Shown here piece by piece: positions 1 to 6,908 of a DNA stretch of 21,242 nucleotides (positions are counted from its first letter, which is position 1; each line of letters opens with the position of its first letter). The notes under the pieces are model-generated. The model was given only the letters and a program-made list of their open reading frames with translations. It was not told the origin of the DNA and made no database searches. Origin of the DNA: a virus; the IMG/VR virus record IMGVR_UViG_3300044641_005091, positions 1 through 21,242 of that record. The stretch is one strand, 5' to 3'. Made by a program: the position numbers and the translations under genes.

Positions 1-855
1 ATAAGCATCCTCTGCACCACGTTTTTCTTTCGGTTCACAAACATAAGTTTCTCTATACCATTGAACTAATTCACCATCAATCACAGAACGACCGGATGCA
101 AGAAAGTTTCCATCACATTCTTGTTTTGCCAAATCTGGTCCGAGAAGAGCATCTTGTTCGTCTCTCCACGATTGATCACGGTCTGGATGGACTTGCCATA
201 ATAATTCTATTGGATTGAATGCACTTTCTTTTAGTGTTGCTTTTACCCATTGTTTATGGTAAAAGTTACCAACACCATTTGGTGTAGAATTGATAATTGC
301 CGTACCACCAGTTGCAAGTGTTTGTTGTGCAGATGCCCATATTTTATCTATGTCATCAATAAAAGCGGCCTCATCTATAATCAGAAGTGAAAGTGCCTCA
401 GAACGAGCAGAGTCAGCGGCAGCAGAAACGGCTTTAATTTGTGAACCATTCCTAAAACGAAGTGACAATTTATTATCTTCTTGAACGCCGGTCTTTAACC
501 AACTTGGAAGATTGTCATACATAACACGAACTTTTGTAACCAAGTTCTTCGCAGTCTCCTGTTTCGTTGCAATAACAAGAATGTTTTTATCTTGATTAAA
601 TAACATCAACCAAAGAGAATAACCAGCAATAAGTGTGGATATACCCAACTGACGAGATTTAAGAACTATATTCCATCGATTATTGTTAAATTCTTTTACA
701 ACATCTTCTTGGAATGGATATAATTCAAATAGTATTTTGCCACGAGTTGGGTGTTGAATCTTTGCATACCTTTTCATAAAATATACAGGATTACTTGCAC
801 ACTTAGCAAATTCCTCTTTGATTATGTCTTTAAGATTTTTATTCGATTGACTCAT
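1..855 (-). CDS. Terminase large subunit, ATPase half (partial, 3' end outside window)
   Basis: This gene encodes the packaging motor ATPase and nuclease that drives DNA into the prohead. The frame is open from the ATG at 855 to the left edge, giving 285 visible residues. The N-terminal ATPase signatures are in order: an adenine-binding Q-motif-like YPFQ (residues 46-49), Walker A SRQLGIST (67-74), Walker B LLIIDEAAF (157-165) with its catalytic Glu, and the coupling motif STPNG (190-194). The visible part ends about where the RNase H-like nuclease domain begins, so that domain cannot be inspected. The layout resembles the gp17-like terminases of T4-type and related phages. The start codon overlaps the stop of the upstream membrane-protein gene (ATGA), which suggests translational coupling. 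No small terminase is seen in the window. Identification is firm. Confidence 0.96.
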   Translation of the reverse strand, partial: MSQSNKNLKDIIKEEFAKCASNPVYFMKRYAKIQHPTRGKILFELYPFQEDVVKEFNNNRWNIVLKSRQLGISTLIAGYSLWLMLFNQDKNILVIATKQETAKNLVTKVRVMYDNLPSWLKTGVQEDNKLSLRFRNGSQIKAVSAAADSARSEALSLLIIDEAAFIDDIDKIWASAQQTLATGGTAIINSTPNGVGNFYHKQWVKATLKESAFNPIELLWQVHPDRDQSWRDEQDALLGPDLAKQECDGNFLASGRSVIDGELVQWYRETYVCEPKEKRGAEDAY

Positions 856-1223
856 TGAACTACCAACACTATTCCTAAGACGGAAGCGGCTCCGGTTAAG
901 AACCACAGAAATTTATTATCATACCAACGTGGTTGTAATTCTTCATTTATCTTTTCAAGTTCTTTGCTTCTTTTTTGACAAGCATCAATAACTTGATCAC
1001 GGTTTCTTAGTTGTTTGAGAAACATATCAGACCGAGATTGATATAAGTCTATTACAGTATCTTGTGCATCAACCACCGTTTTTAAATAATCAACTGAATC
1101 TCTAATTAGTTGAATTTTATTTGCCAGTAAAGTTATTTCCGTTTTATTGAAACAGTAAACTGAATCTTTCTCTGTAGCAACCAAATTTGAGGTCAAAAAT
1201 ATTAAAGCAAAAACATATTTCAT
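852..1223 (-). CDS. Small exported protein, coiled coil and C-terminal TM (spanin-like?)
   Basis: I do not recognise a family. The protein has an N-terminal hydrophobic stretch that reads as a signal peptide (MKYVFALIFL, with a plausible cleavage after LVA). A middle of about 70 residues is charged and rich in heptad-like Leu/Ile/Val, probably coiled coil. A hydrophobic C-terminal segment (FLWFLTGAASVLGIVLVV) ends almost at the last residue. It would span the periplasm with its C-terminus in the inner membrane. Unimolecular spanins have a similar outline, but their N-terminus is a lipoprotein signal and I see no lipobox here. I chose the ATG at 1223 because it starts a clean MK signal peptide. 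A GTG at 1229, overlapping the upstream stop codon, would add two residues. The gene lies between another coiled-coil membrane protein and the terminase, so a lysis role is possible but unproven. Confidence 0.78.
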   Translation of the reverse strand: MKYVFALIFLTSNLVATEKDSVYCFNKTEITLLANKIQLIRDSVDYLKTVVDAQDTVIDLYQSRSDMFLKQLRNRDQVIDACQKRSKELEKINEELQPRWYDNKFLWFLTGAASVLGIVLVVQ

Positions 1224-1225
1224 AA

Positions 1226-1564
1226 TCACTCACTTAAAAATTTGTTGATATACTTAATTGCATCATTTGAATTTTTTATGATAGGTTTTCTTTTTTTATT
1301 GAAAGATTTTTTAACATCTTCTAGATTATCTTTTTTTACATTCAATATAGAATCCATTATGTCCGCACGTTTTTTCAATTCAATATAATCATATTGATAT
1401 TTGTTTATCAATGCCTCCAAACTATCTTTTGTTTTTGTTGAAGACTTCATTTGTTCTTTTGAACGATTGTTGTCATAAACTACATAAACAAAAAGTATTG
1501 CAAATACAGAAATGGCAAAAATTTTTATGTAGTTGCCAATTCTTTTTTCCAAAACATTTTCCAT
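1226..1564 (-). CDS. Small single-pass membrane protein with periplasmic coiled coil (Rz/i-spanin-like)
   Basis: The 112-residue product has a short charged N-terminus and one TM segment at about residues 12-30 (KIFAISVFAILFVYVVY). A long Lys/Asp/Glu-rich region of coiled-coil character follows. By the positive-inside rule it is an N-in, C-out type II inner membrane protein, the topology of inner-membrane spanins (Rz) in Gram-negative phages. The stop overlaps the start region of the next gene, which encodes a coiled-coil protein anchored at its other end. Spanin subunits are commonly encoded by adjacent or overlapping genes. The function is inferred from topology and position only, since no sequence motif is diagnostic. 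The ATG at 1564 follows an AAAGGAT stretch that could serve as the ribosome binding site. Confidence 0.78.
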   Translation of the reverse strand: MENVLEKRIGNYIKIFAISVFAILFVYVVYDNNRSKEQMKSSTKTKDSLEALINKYQYDYIELKKRADIMDSILNVKKDNLEDVKKSFNKKRKPIIKNSNDAIKYINKFLSE

Positions 1565-1566
1565 TT

Positions 1567-1917
1567 TTAATCCTTTGTATACGTTGAAACCATTTTTGCT
1601 CTACCACGACCGGTAGCACCTTTTTTTCTCTTTCGTGTTACGGCACTTCTTTTTTGTTTTGATGACATTGAAGCGGCTTTGGATGCCGGAACACATTTTG
1701 GATATGCTCTCTTACCACCCTTTCTGGCTTTACTACCAGCAGAAGCGCCACATGGGGGATGACCACCACTTTTTTTCTTACGAGAAATATCTACCCATTT
1801 TTCTCTAAACCAACCGGTTAATCCACCACTGGGTTTTTTGCCTTCAATCAAAACTGAACGAAAGTATTCTCTGATGATTTCTCTAACGATATTTTCTGTG
1901 CATTGATTCATATGCAT
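1567..1917 (-). CDS. Small basic protein with KWVDIS / YPKCVPASKA motifs (virus-associated unknown domain)
   Basis: The 116-residue protein is very rich in Lys and Arg. After an N-terminal helix of about 25 residues it carries GGLTGWFREKWVDIS (residues 31-45), a PPCG motif (54-57), AYPKCVPASKAA (71-82) and a basic tail. This pattern recurs in small proteins of many marine and freshwater phages and some large eukaryotic viruses. I recall a Pfam family named DUF5872 for it, but the name needs checking. Its function is unknown. The basic charge suggests nucleic acid binding or a place inside the capsid, and the two conserved Cys could bind metal. Another small basic gene at 4167-4742 has comparable motifs. 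The ATG two codons further in (1911) is an equally good start. Confidence 0.82.
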   Translation of the reverse strand: MHMNQCTENIVREIIREYFRSVLIEGKKPSGGLTGWFREKWVDISRKKKSGGHPPCGASAGSKARKGGKRAYPKCVPASKAASMSSKQKRSAVTRKRKKGATGRGRAKMVSTYTKD

Positions 1918-1935
1918 AAATATCTGTAATATTTT

Positions 1936-2805
1936 TTATACATCATACCAACCAATAATTGTTGCAATTTTCCTACCAGTCTTACCTTCTGCAACTTGTC
2001 TTGGAACTCCTTTTATGACCATAGTAGAAGATCCACCACCATCCATAGAAATCCATGTTGCTCTTGGACTTAATTTTTTTAATGTGTTTCCCCACCTAAT
2101 CCAATCTTGCGGTGTTTTTGAGGTTGTTACAGCAACAAATAAATTATTTGTATCATCAAAACCAATAGATGTTTTTGGTCTATTTTCATCCTTTTTCAAT
2201 TTTCGTATTGCAGATGATTCCGTTTTACCACCATTTCGTATTAACACATCAGTTCCTGAAAACGCATATTTTATATTCCCCAAATCTTTTAATACCTGTT
2301 GTTCTGCAGTAGATTCCTTGTTAGTTTCATAAATCCGTATTGTATTGTTTTTCATTATTGCCATAACAACATAACTATTAAATCCGTTACCTGTTTTTTC
2401 ACTTATCATCGTATAATATGGATATCCGGTATCTGGATTTGTTATCCTGCCATTTCTTACAAATACTCCGGTTGCCTTTCCTGATGGTTCGTATAAAGTT
2501 AGGTTAGCAAAAGACCATATAAAATTTCTTTGTTTCCAACCAGGTATGTCATGTAACATAAAACCTTGTTGTACTTGTTTTCCACCAACTTCACTTATTA
2601 TGGGAATGCCAATATCAACAGTAACAACAGATGGACTAAATTTAGCAAATGTGTAATCCGTTGGTGGAACAACATATGTGTTTTTATCACCAGATTCGTT
2701 ATCATCAATTTTAACTGAATCACCTTTGAATGTTTCTTTTAGTTTTTGTATAGTTTTTTTTCTATGATCAGAATCGTCTATTATTACAAAATTTTTTTTA
2801 TCCAT
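1936..2805 (-). CDS. Phosphodiester glycosidase (NAGPA-type) domain protein
   Basis: The 289-residue protein has a charged N-terminus of about 45 residues followed by a domain matching the NAGPA family (formerly DUF2233, PF09992). That family includes the eukaryotic uncovering enzyme that removes GlcNAc from mannose-6-phosphate diesters. Supporting motifs are RPKTSIGF (209-216), matching the family's RPR-T-A-I-G strand, and MDGGGSST (254-261) followed by MVIKG, the most diagnostic stretch. GGKQV, GFFxN-like and FVRNGR elements occur upstream in the expected order. Bacterial members are linked to hydrolysis of sugar-1-phosphodiesters in surface polymers. No signal peptide is visible, so the protein would be a virion component or need a holin to leave the cell. 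Neighbours are structural or lysis-like genes. The domain call is confident, but the substrate is unknown. Confidence 0.88.
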   Translation of the reverse strand: MDKKNFVIIDDSDHRKKTIQKLKETFKGDSVKIDDNESGDKNTYVVPPTDYTFAKFSPSVVTVDIGIPIISEVGGKQVQQGFMLHDIPGWKQRNFIWSFANLTLYEPSGKATGVFVRNGRITNPDTGYPYYTMISEKTGNGFNSYVVMAIMKNNTIRIYETNKESTAEQQVLKDLGNIKYAFSGTDVLIRNGGKTESSAIRKLKKDENRPKTSIGFDDTNNLFVAVTTSKTPQDWIRWGNTLKKLSPRATWISMDGGGSSTMVIKGVPRQVAEGKTGRKIATIIGWYDV

Positions 2806-2822
2806 CTTAATTTCTATATTTA

Positions 2823-4163
2823 TTATTTAAATTTTCCTCTTAAAACTCTTTGATACGGTATACCCAATCTACTGCAAACTGCCATTGCTGCAGCGTGTGT
2901 TGCATCTAAATGAGAAACCATTGATTTTAAATCATATGAAGTAGCTTGAGTAGTTATCATCCGTATATCATTATCATCTAGTATTGTATTGACTTCTTTA
3001 ATCAACTTTGTAGAACGTCTTTCATCTGATTTTATACTATTTAGTCTATCATCATAAACTCTATCATACTGATCAAATATACTTTGTTTAACTTCCGGTT
3101 TAATTCGATACATTGGGCGCGATTCTACGGATTTTCCAACACCATAAGTTGTCAATCCTTTTGATTGAACAAACTCATCCCATCCTTTTCCTGGCCTCTG
3201 CAATATGTATTTGTAAAGTTGATCAACAGCACGCAATTCGTAATAATTATATCCGATTGCACATATTATATCGTCTGGTGAAAATGCACCACCAAAAGCA
3301 AGAATCACATCATCCTCTTTTATCTGAATTGGGTGGTTGTGAGTCAATATTAACTCTGATACACGCCAGTCTGCTATTTTTTCAACTTCTTCTGAAACCG
3401 ATATAGATCCTTGTTGATAATTTGTTCCCTCCCAAACCACTCTTCCATTAAAATAAGTAACTAATGCATATTCAAACATTTCATGTTCATATTTTTTTTC
3501 AAATTCTACCATATTACTTAATTTTGATCCTATACCGCCATCTGGTTTAACCTTTTCTACTGGTGGATTTTTTGATGAATCACTTGCACTTGAAAATATA
3601 CCAACCCACGGAACTTGAAATGGAACTGATGCCAGTCCTACAATTGCGATTCCAAAATAAGTACCAAATAATGTTAAGTGAAAATCTACGAGAGCATCGA
3701 ATAATAAATCTACCCATTCATCGAAATTTTCTTTGAATTTTCCAGCAATTTCGTATAATTTATTGGATAATTTATTTGCATCACCACCTAAAACTTTTGT
3801 TCCGGATGAACTCGGTGGTCCAGGAGCAGGACCAATACATGGTGGTGGCGGTAATCCTGGAGTAAAAGTTATTTTCGTCCAAAAATTTAAAATACCAACT
3901 GCCATTATAGTCCAAGACGGTTTAGTATTTTTCATATCTTCACATTTTTTTACACCATTTAAACAATTCAATATTGATTTTTTTAAATCATTTTTTGCAT
4001 CACCAAGTGGTGGCAAAAAAACTGATCCAAATGCAGTTTTAGCAGTGTTCATGCATGCATAAACGTATGCATTTGATATTGCCTGAGCGATAGAATCACT
4101 TGACTTGGCATTTACTTTACCAATCTCTTTATCAATTGAAAGTTTAAAAATATAATGTTTCAT
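2823..4163 (-). CDS. Large virion-like protein with JAMM/JAB-like HxH...SxxD domain
   Basis: The product is 446 residues. Residues 1-190 are hydrophobic and Pro/Gly-rich (LPPLGD, TPGLPPPPC, GPAPGPP, then a long hydrophobic stretch at 155-190), a composition I associate with unassigned phage structural proteins. Residues 225-330 look like a JAB/JAMM-type metallopeptidase fold: a strand pair with a candidate Glu (VVWEGT, E245), then LILTHNHP (271-278), then FSPDD (294-298). The S295-x-x-D298 pair fits the JAMM signature, but the loop after HxH is 17 residues instead of about 7. The ELRAV segment (309-313) resembles what follows the THNHP motif in domains attached to MuF-type phage proteins. Residues 350-446 are charged and helical. 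Both ends of the gene are only a few bases from the neighbouring genes. Peptidase activity is a hypothesis. Confidence 0.85.
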   Translation of the reverse strand: MKHYIFKLSIDKEIGKVNAKSSDSIAQAISNAYVYACMNTAKTAFGSVFLPPLGDAKNDLKKSILNCLNGVKKCEDMKNTKPSWTIMAVGILNFWTKITFTPGLPPPPCIGPAPGPPSSSGTKVLGGDANKLSNKLYEIAGKFKENFDEWVDLLFDALVDFHLTLFGTYFGIAIVGLASVPFQVPWVGIFSSASDSSKNPPVEKVKPDGGIGSKLSNMVEFEKKYEHEMFEYALVTYFNGRVVWEGTNYQQGSISVSEEVEKIADWRVSELILTHNHPIQIKEDDVILAFGGAFSPDDIICAIGYNYYELRAVDQLYKYILQRPGKGWDEFVQSKGLTTYGVGKSVESRPMYRIKPEVKQSIFDQYDRVYDDRLNSIKSDERRSTKLIKEVNTILDDNDIRMITTQATSYDLKSMVSHLDATHAAAMAVCSRLGIPYQRVLRGKFK

Positions 4164-4166
4164 ATA

Positions 4167-4742
4167 TTATGTCTTATCTATTGCGCCTTTGCCACTTGAC
4201 GGCCACCCGAAACGGCATGACCAATATCTTGCCTTGTGTCTTGGTCCAGGTGATTGGCAATTATGACGAGCACGGAATGATTTTCTACGAGCAGCATTAC
4301 TCTTTTTAATTCGCATTGTTTTCTTTCCACCTTCACCCTTATGACCAAAATTAACTTTTACAACATTTCCATTTGGTTTCTTAACATAAACGGAAAACTT
4401 TTTTGGACCACCTGGAGTTCTGAACGGTTTACCGAGAGAAACTTTTCTACCACGATATTCAGCCTCATTCATCATGTTTGGTTCACTTTCTTGTAAACTA
4501 AAATGTAATTCTGTTATCTTACCACAAGAATTAGTTGCATATCCTTCAAGTTGATACGATGGGTTATTGATAACTTCTTTTACATTACGATACCCACCAC
4601 CAGCTGCCTTATATGCTTTAACTAGTGCACCAGATGCATAAGCACTTGGCCACACTTTATATTTTCTTCTGATTCTTGCCTTTATACTATTGTAAAGTTT
4701 TTTATTTGTAGGAACTGCTCTTTCAACAATTATGCTTTTCAT
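4167..4742 (-). CDS. Basic protein with YPSAYA-like N-terminal and RARHNC/YWSC C-terminal motifs
   Basis: The 191-residue, strongly basic protein has two parts. Residues 20-51 (KARIRRKYKVWPSAYASGALVKAYKAAGG) match a short motif seen in many phage and giant-virus proteins. Residues 92-180 form a second unit with a β-rich stretch (KFSVYVKKPNGNVVKVNFG), then SFRARHNC (155-162) and ARYWSCRF (171-178). I recall the RARHNC...YWSC pair from phage structural-region proteins, where its role is not established. C162 and C176 with H160 could form a metal site. The start ATG at 4742 overlaps the stop of the upstream holin-like gene (ATGA). The two-motif fusion and the genomic position suggest a virion or DNA-binding role. 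I do not assign a function. Confidence 0.85.
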   Translation of the reverse strand: MKSIIVERAVPTNKKLYNSIKARIRRKYKVWPSAYASGALVKAYKAAGGGYRNVKEVINNPSYQLEGYATNSCGKITELHFSLQESEPNMMNEAEYRGRKVSLGKPFRTPGGPKKFSVYVKKPNGNVVKVNFGHKGEGGKKTMRIKKSNAARRKSFRARHNCQSPGPRHKARYWSCRFGWPSSGKGAIDKT

Positions 4743-5050
4743 CTATTTCTCCGTTTACGAATAGGTTTTTCATCGACTATATCATTATCATCCAATTCCT
4801 CATAGTAATCAGTATCTTCTATTTTTCTATATTTAGTTGCAAATTGTTCTGATGCTACTGAAAAAAGACTACCGACTACTATGTAAAGAAATCCATCGAA
4901 TATAAATTGTTCTATCTTTTTATCATAAAAAGTAGACAACACTGCCATAAATATCATAACAAGAAAAGAAAAAAACATCATCATTCTTTTTGATGATAAC
5001 CTACCTCTTATTCCACTAAAAGTTTCTGAAACAGGACTAAGTGGTTTCAA
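4739..5050 (-). CDS. Putative holin (two transmembrane segments)
   Basis: The 103-residue protein has a basic N-terminus, TM1 at about residues 22-41 (MMMFFSFLVMIFMAVLST), a short charged turn (DKKIEQ), TM2 at about 50-66 (FDGFLYIVVGSLFSVAS) and a charged tail ending KPIRKRRNR. Size, two-TM hairpin and charged C-terminus fit class II-type holins, which open the inner membrane at lysis. The start is TTG at 5050, with GGGAG about 8 bases upstream as ribosome binding site. No in-frame ATG precedes TM1 in a suitable place. The gene overlaps the 3' end of the upstream Cys-rich gene by 14 bases and the downstream basic gene by 4. Neighbouring spanin-like and glycosidase genes make a lysis role plausible, although other small phage membrane proteins look alike. 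Confidence 0.8.
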   Translation of the reverse strand: MKPLSPVSETFSGIRGRLSSKRMMMFFSFLVMIFMAVLSTFYDKKIEQFIFDGFLYIVVGSLFSVASEQFATKYRKIEDTDYYEELDDNDIVDEKPIRKRRNR

Positions 5051-5660
5051 TGTTTTCTCCCAAATCTTCTTCTAACTTTTTAATAAAGTTATTTGTAAAT
5101 TCTTCAAACTCGTTTTCTATCTTTTTCAAAAGTTCTTCCTTATTCAAAGGAGTTTTCCATTTTTCATTATCACCAAAATCATTTGTAAATTCCATTCGTG
5201 ATAATTCACTGGCTATCATATCTTTGTCTTTTTCAGCTTCTTTCAACCAAGCAAGAGCATTTTGTTTTACTTTTATTTTTTCATATTCATCCCATTTTCC
5301 TTCGAGACGAATTTTATGTTCCATATCTATTACACAATCAAAACACATACCATGAATACGTTTCATTTTTTGATCAAGTTTTTTTGGTATACCGCAAGTG
5401 CAAGTTTCTTTTGGACAATTTGGGAATGAGTTTAGATATTCATGTAACTCTTGTTGCCAAACTTTACCAAGTTTTATCGTATAGCCATTTCTTTGTTCCC
5501 ATTCATTTCCATCAGAATCAAACCATTTATCACCAATTTTTCTTGAAACATTTGATTCTTTGTCTTCTTCGGTATATCCAACGGTAACTTTGTTTTGACT
5601 ATCATGTTCACCGGCAAGAAGTTTCTTAACATCATCAAGACTTTCAATTTTAATATCCAT
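5037..5660 (-). CDS. Hypothetical protein with Cys-rich, probably zinc-binding centre
   Basis: The 207-residue protein has an acidic, charged N-terminus with GDKWFDSDGNEWEQRNG (residues 43-59). A central cluster of cysteines follows: C82, C87 and C89 (CPKETCTC), then a basic helix and HGMCFDCVIDMEH (103-115) with C106-x2-C109. Four of these five Cys, perhaps with H103, could form a zinc knuckle. The C-terminal 90 residues are highly charged and helical (EEFTNNFIKKLEE). I have seen the combination of a Cys pair and GMCFDCV in small phage proteins of unknown role, but I do not know a function. It starts at the ATG at 5660 after AAAAGGTT, and its 3' end overlaps the TTG start of the holin-like gene. 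It may be a virion protein or an assembly factor. Confidence 0.8.
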   Translation of the reverse strand: MDIKIESLDDVKKLLAGEHDSQNKVTVGYTEEDKESNVSRKIGDKWFDSDGNEWEQRNGYTIKLGKVWQQELHEYLNSFPNCPKETCTCGIPKKLDQKMKRIHGMCFDCVIDMEHKIRLEGKWDEYEKIKVKQNALAWLKEAEKDKDMIASELSRMEFTNDFGDNEKWKTPLNKEELLKKIENEFEEFTNNFIKKLEEDLGENIETT

Positions 5661-5671
5661 AACATAACCTT

Positions 5672-6415
5672 TTATTTTATTATTTCATTGTAAACTTTAT
5701 TCCAAAATTTTCTTGTTATCATATGTAATGGTCTTAAACCATTTTTATCCTTTTTACTCTCTTTCATTTTACCACGTTTGGTATTAAATTTAGAAACAAC
5801 CATGTTAAATATCTCAACATCAAACCAACCAAATATAGAAATGAAACGAGATTTCAATTCAGATAATTTTGCTTCTCTATCACTTAATGCCGTTTGAATT
5901 GATTTAGAGTTCATTTCGCCAAAGGATGGAATATCATATCGAACATGATTTACTATCATATAATAAACATAAGGATTCTGAATATCTTTGTAAGGCAAAT
6001 GACTACTACCATTCCACTTCATCAATCTCTTGTAATCTTTTAATTTAGATACATCGTCTTTATCAACTGCATAAATTACAACAGTAGCGTCATCATCAAA
6101 TTGTTCGATTACATCAGTTGCATGGAATGGTGTATTTGACTTTTGAATATGTTTAACATTATGACGACGCATTATTGCAAACTTTTCATCATATGTTAAT
6201 GGTTTTTCTATTGGATCTGTAGTATCGTTTGTAACAATAATTACATTATCTTTATCGAACTTACGGCAAATTCTTTCATATTCTTCACGATGATAAATTG
6301 CCATCGGTTGAAATTTACCAGGATACAGAACAACAATATCCTTGTCCACTAATTCATTTTCATTGAATATGGTAAGATTCATTTCCTTTATCAATTTGAG
6401 AATTTTGTTATTCAT
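5672..6415 (-). CDS. Nucleotidyltransferase-fold protein (cytidylyltransferase/NMNAT-like) with altered HxGH motif
   Basis: The 247-residue protein matches the phage branch of the nucleotidylyl transferase superfamily, which normally transfers NMP or CMP from NTPs. VVLYPGKFQP (28-37) corresponds to the first strand and loop (YPGRFQP) of these enzymes. SNTPFHATDVI (93-103), VVIYAVDKDD (112-121) and MNSKSIQTALSD (168-179) correspond to the later strand and loop elements, the last to the ISxTxxR helix. The HxGH catalytic motif should follow FQP, but the sequence reads MAIYH: the first His is Ala and Gly is Tyr, leaving only H42. The Arg of the final motif is also not in its usual place. The protein may be inactive, altered in activity, or structural. 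It is the first gene after the tail chaperone-like gene, with one base between them. Confidence 0.82.
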   Translation of the reverse strand: MNNKILKLIKEMNLTIFNENELVDKDIVVLYPGKFQPMAIYHREEYERICRKFDKDNVIIVTNDTTDPIEKPLTYDEKFAIMRRHNVKHIQKSNTPFHATDVIEQFDDDATVVIYAVDKDDVSKLKDYKRLMKWNGSSHLPYKDIQNPYVYYMIVNHVRYDIPSFGEMNSKSIQTALSDREAKLSELKSRFISIFGWFDVEIFNMVVSKFNTKRGKMKESKKDKNGLRPLHMITRKFWNKVYNEIIK

Positions 6416-6416
6416 T

Positions 6417-6869
6417 TTATATTTCCGGTTCGTCTGGCCAAATTATATTGTAAGGATCAGATTGTAATGTGACATCACGAAGTAATTGACGATACGTTTG
6501 CCACTCTATCTTTTTTTCCGATGTTAATTGTGTATCGACTAATTGTGTCCAATCACATTCTAATAATAATTTGTTTCTTTGGAAACGAATTTGAGACCAT
6601 TTACTGTTTAATTCGATTTCAATTTCTAACTCTGTTTTTATTCTATACGTTTGTATTTCAATAACTTCTTCTTCGGTTATTTGGTGTAAACTTCCATCGG
6701 GAATACCGTTTTCTGGAATAGATGCGGGTTCAAATCTATATGGAAACCAACCATATGATTTTAATGTTTCTTGATCTAGTAAATAAAAATTTGAAATGTT
6801 TTTCCAATTCCTTGGCAACACTCTATTACTTTCTTTTACTACACCGTCTTCTACTAATGCATATTTCAT
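6417..6869 (-). CDS. Tail fibre assembly chaperone-like protein (APC-type C-terminus)
   Basis: The product has about 150 residues. Its C-terminal 70 match the phage tail assembly chaperone type (PF16778-like): WSQIRFQRNKLLLECDWTQ, then a short linker, EWQTYRQLLRD, and a final PYNIIWPDEPE. Proteins with this ending are encoded next to tail fibre genes and help fibres fold, or sit at their tips. The N-terminal half begins KYALVEDGVV, a β-strand opening often seen in these proteins, and contains YGWFPYRFEP. I chose the ATG at 6869 because AGGA lies about 8 bases upstream. A TTG immediately before it (6872) would add one Met. It lies downstream of two glycosyltransferases and the fibre block, consistent with serving those fibres. 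Confidence 0.85.
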   Translation of the reverse strand: MKYALVEDGVVKESNRVLPRNWKNISNFYLLDQETLKSYGWFPYRFEPASIPENGIPDGSLHQITEEEVIEIQTYRIKTELEIEIELNSKWSQIRFQRNKLLLECDWTQLVDTQLTSEKKIEWQTYRQLLRDVTLQSDPYNIIWPDEPEI

Positions 6870-6908
6870 CAAACATTCCTAAATTCATTTACATACAAAT
6901 AAATATCA

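Noticed and set aside
852-1223. Lipoprotein signal (lipobox) in the exported coiled-coil protein
   Set aside because: The only nearby Cys is in the context SVYCF, several residues after the likely cleavage site, and does not fit L-x-x-C.
2015-4062. Open frames on the plus strand opposite the NAGPA and JAMM-like genes
   Set aside because: They lie opposite well-supported minus-strand genes, have no ribosome binding site or recognisable domain, and have the composition of reverse-strand shadows.
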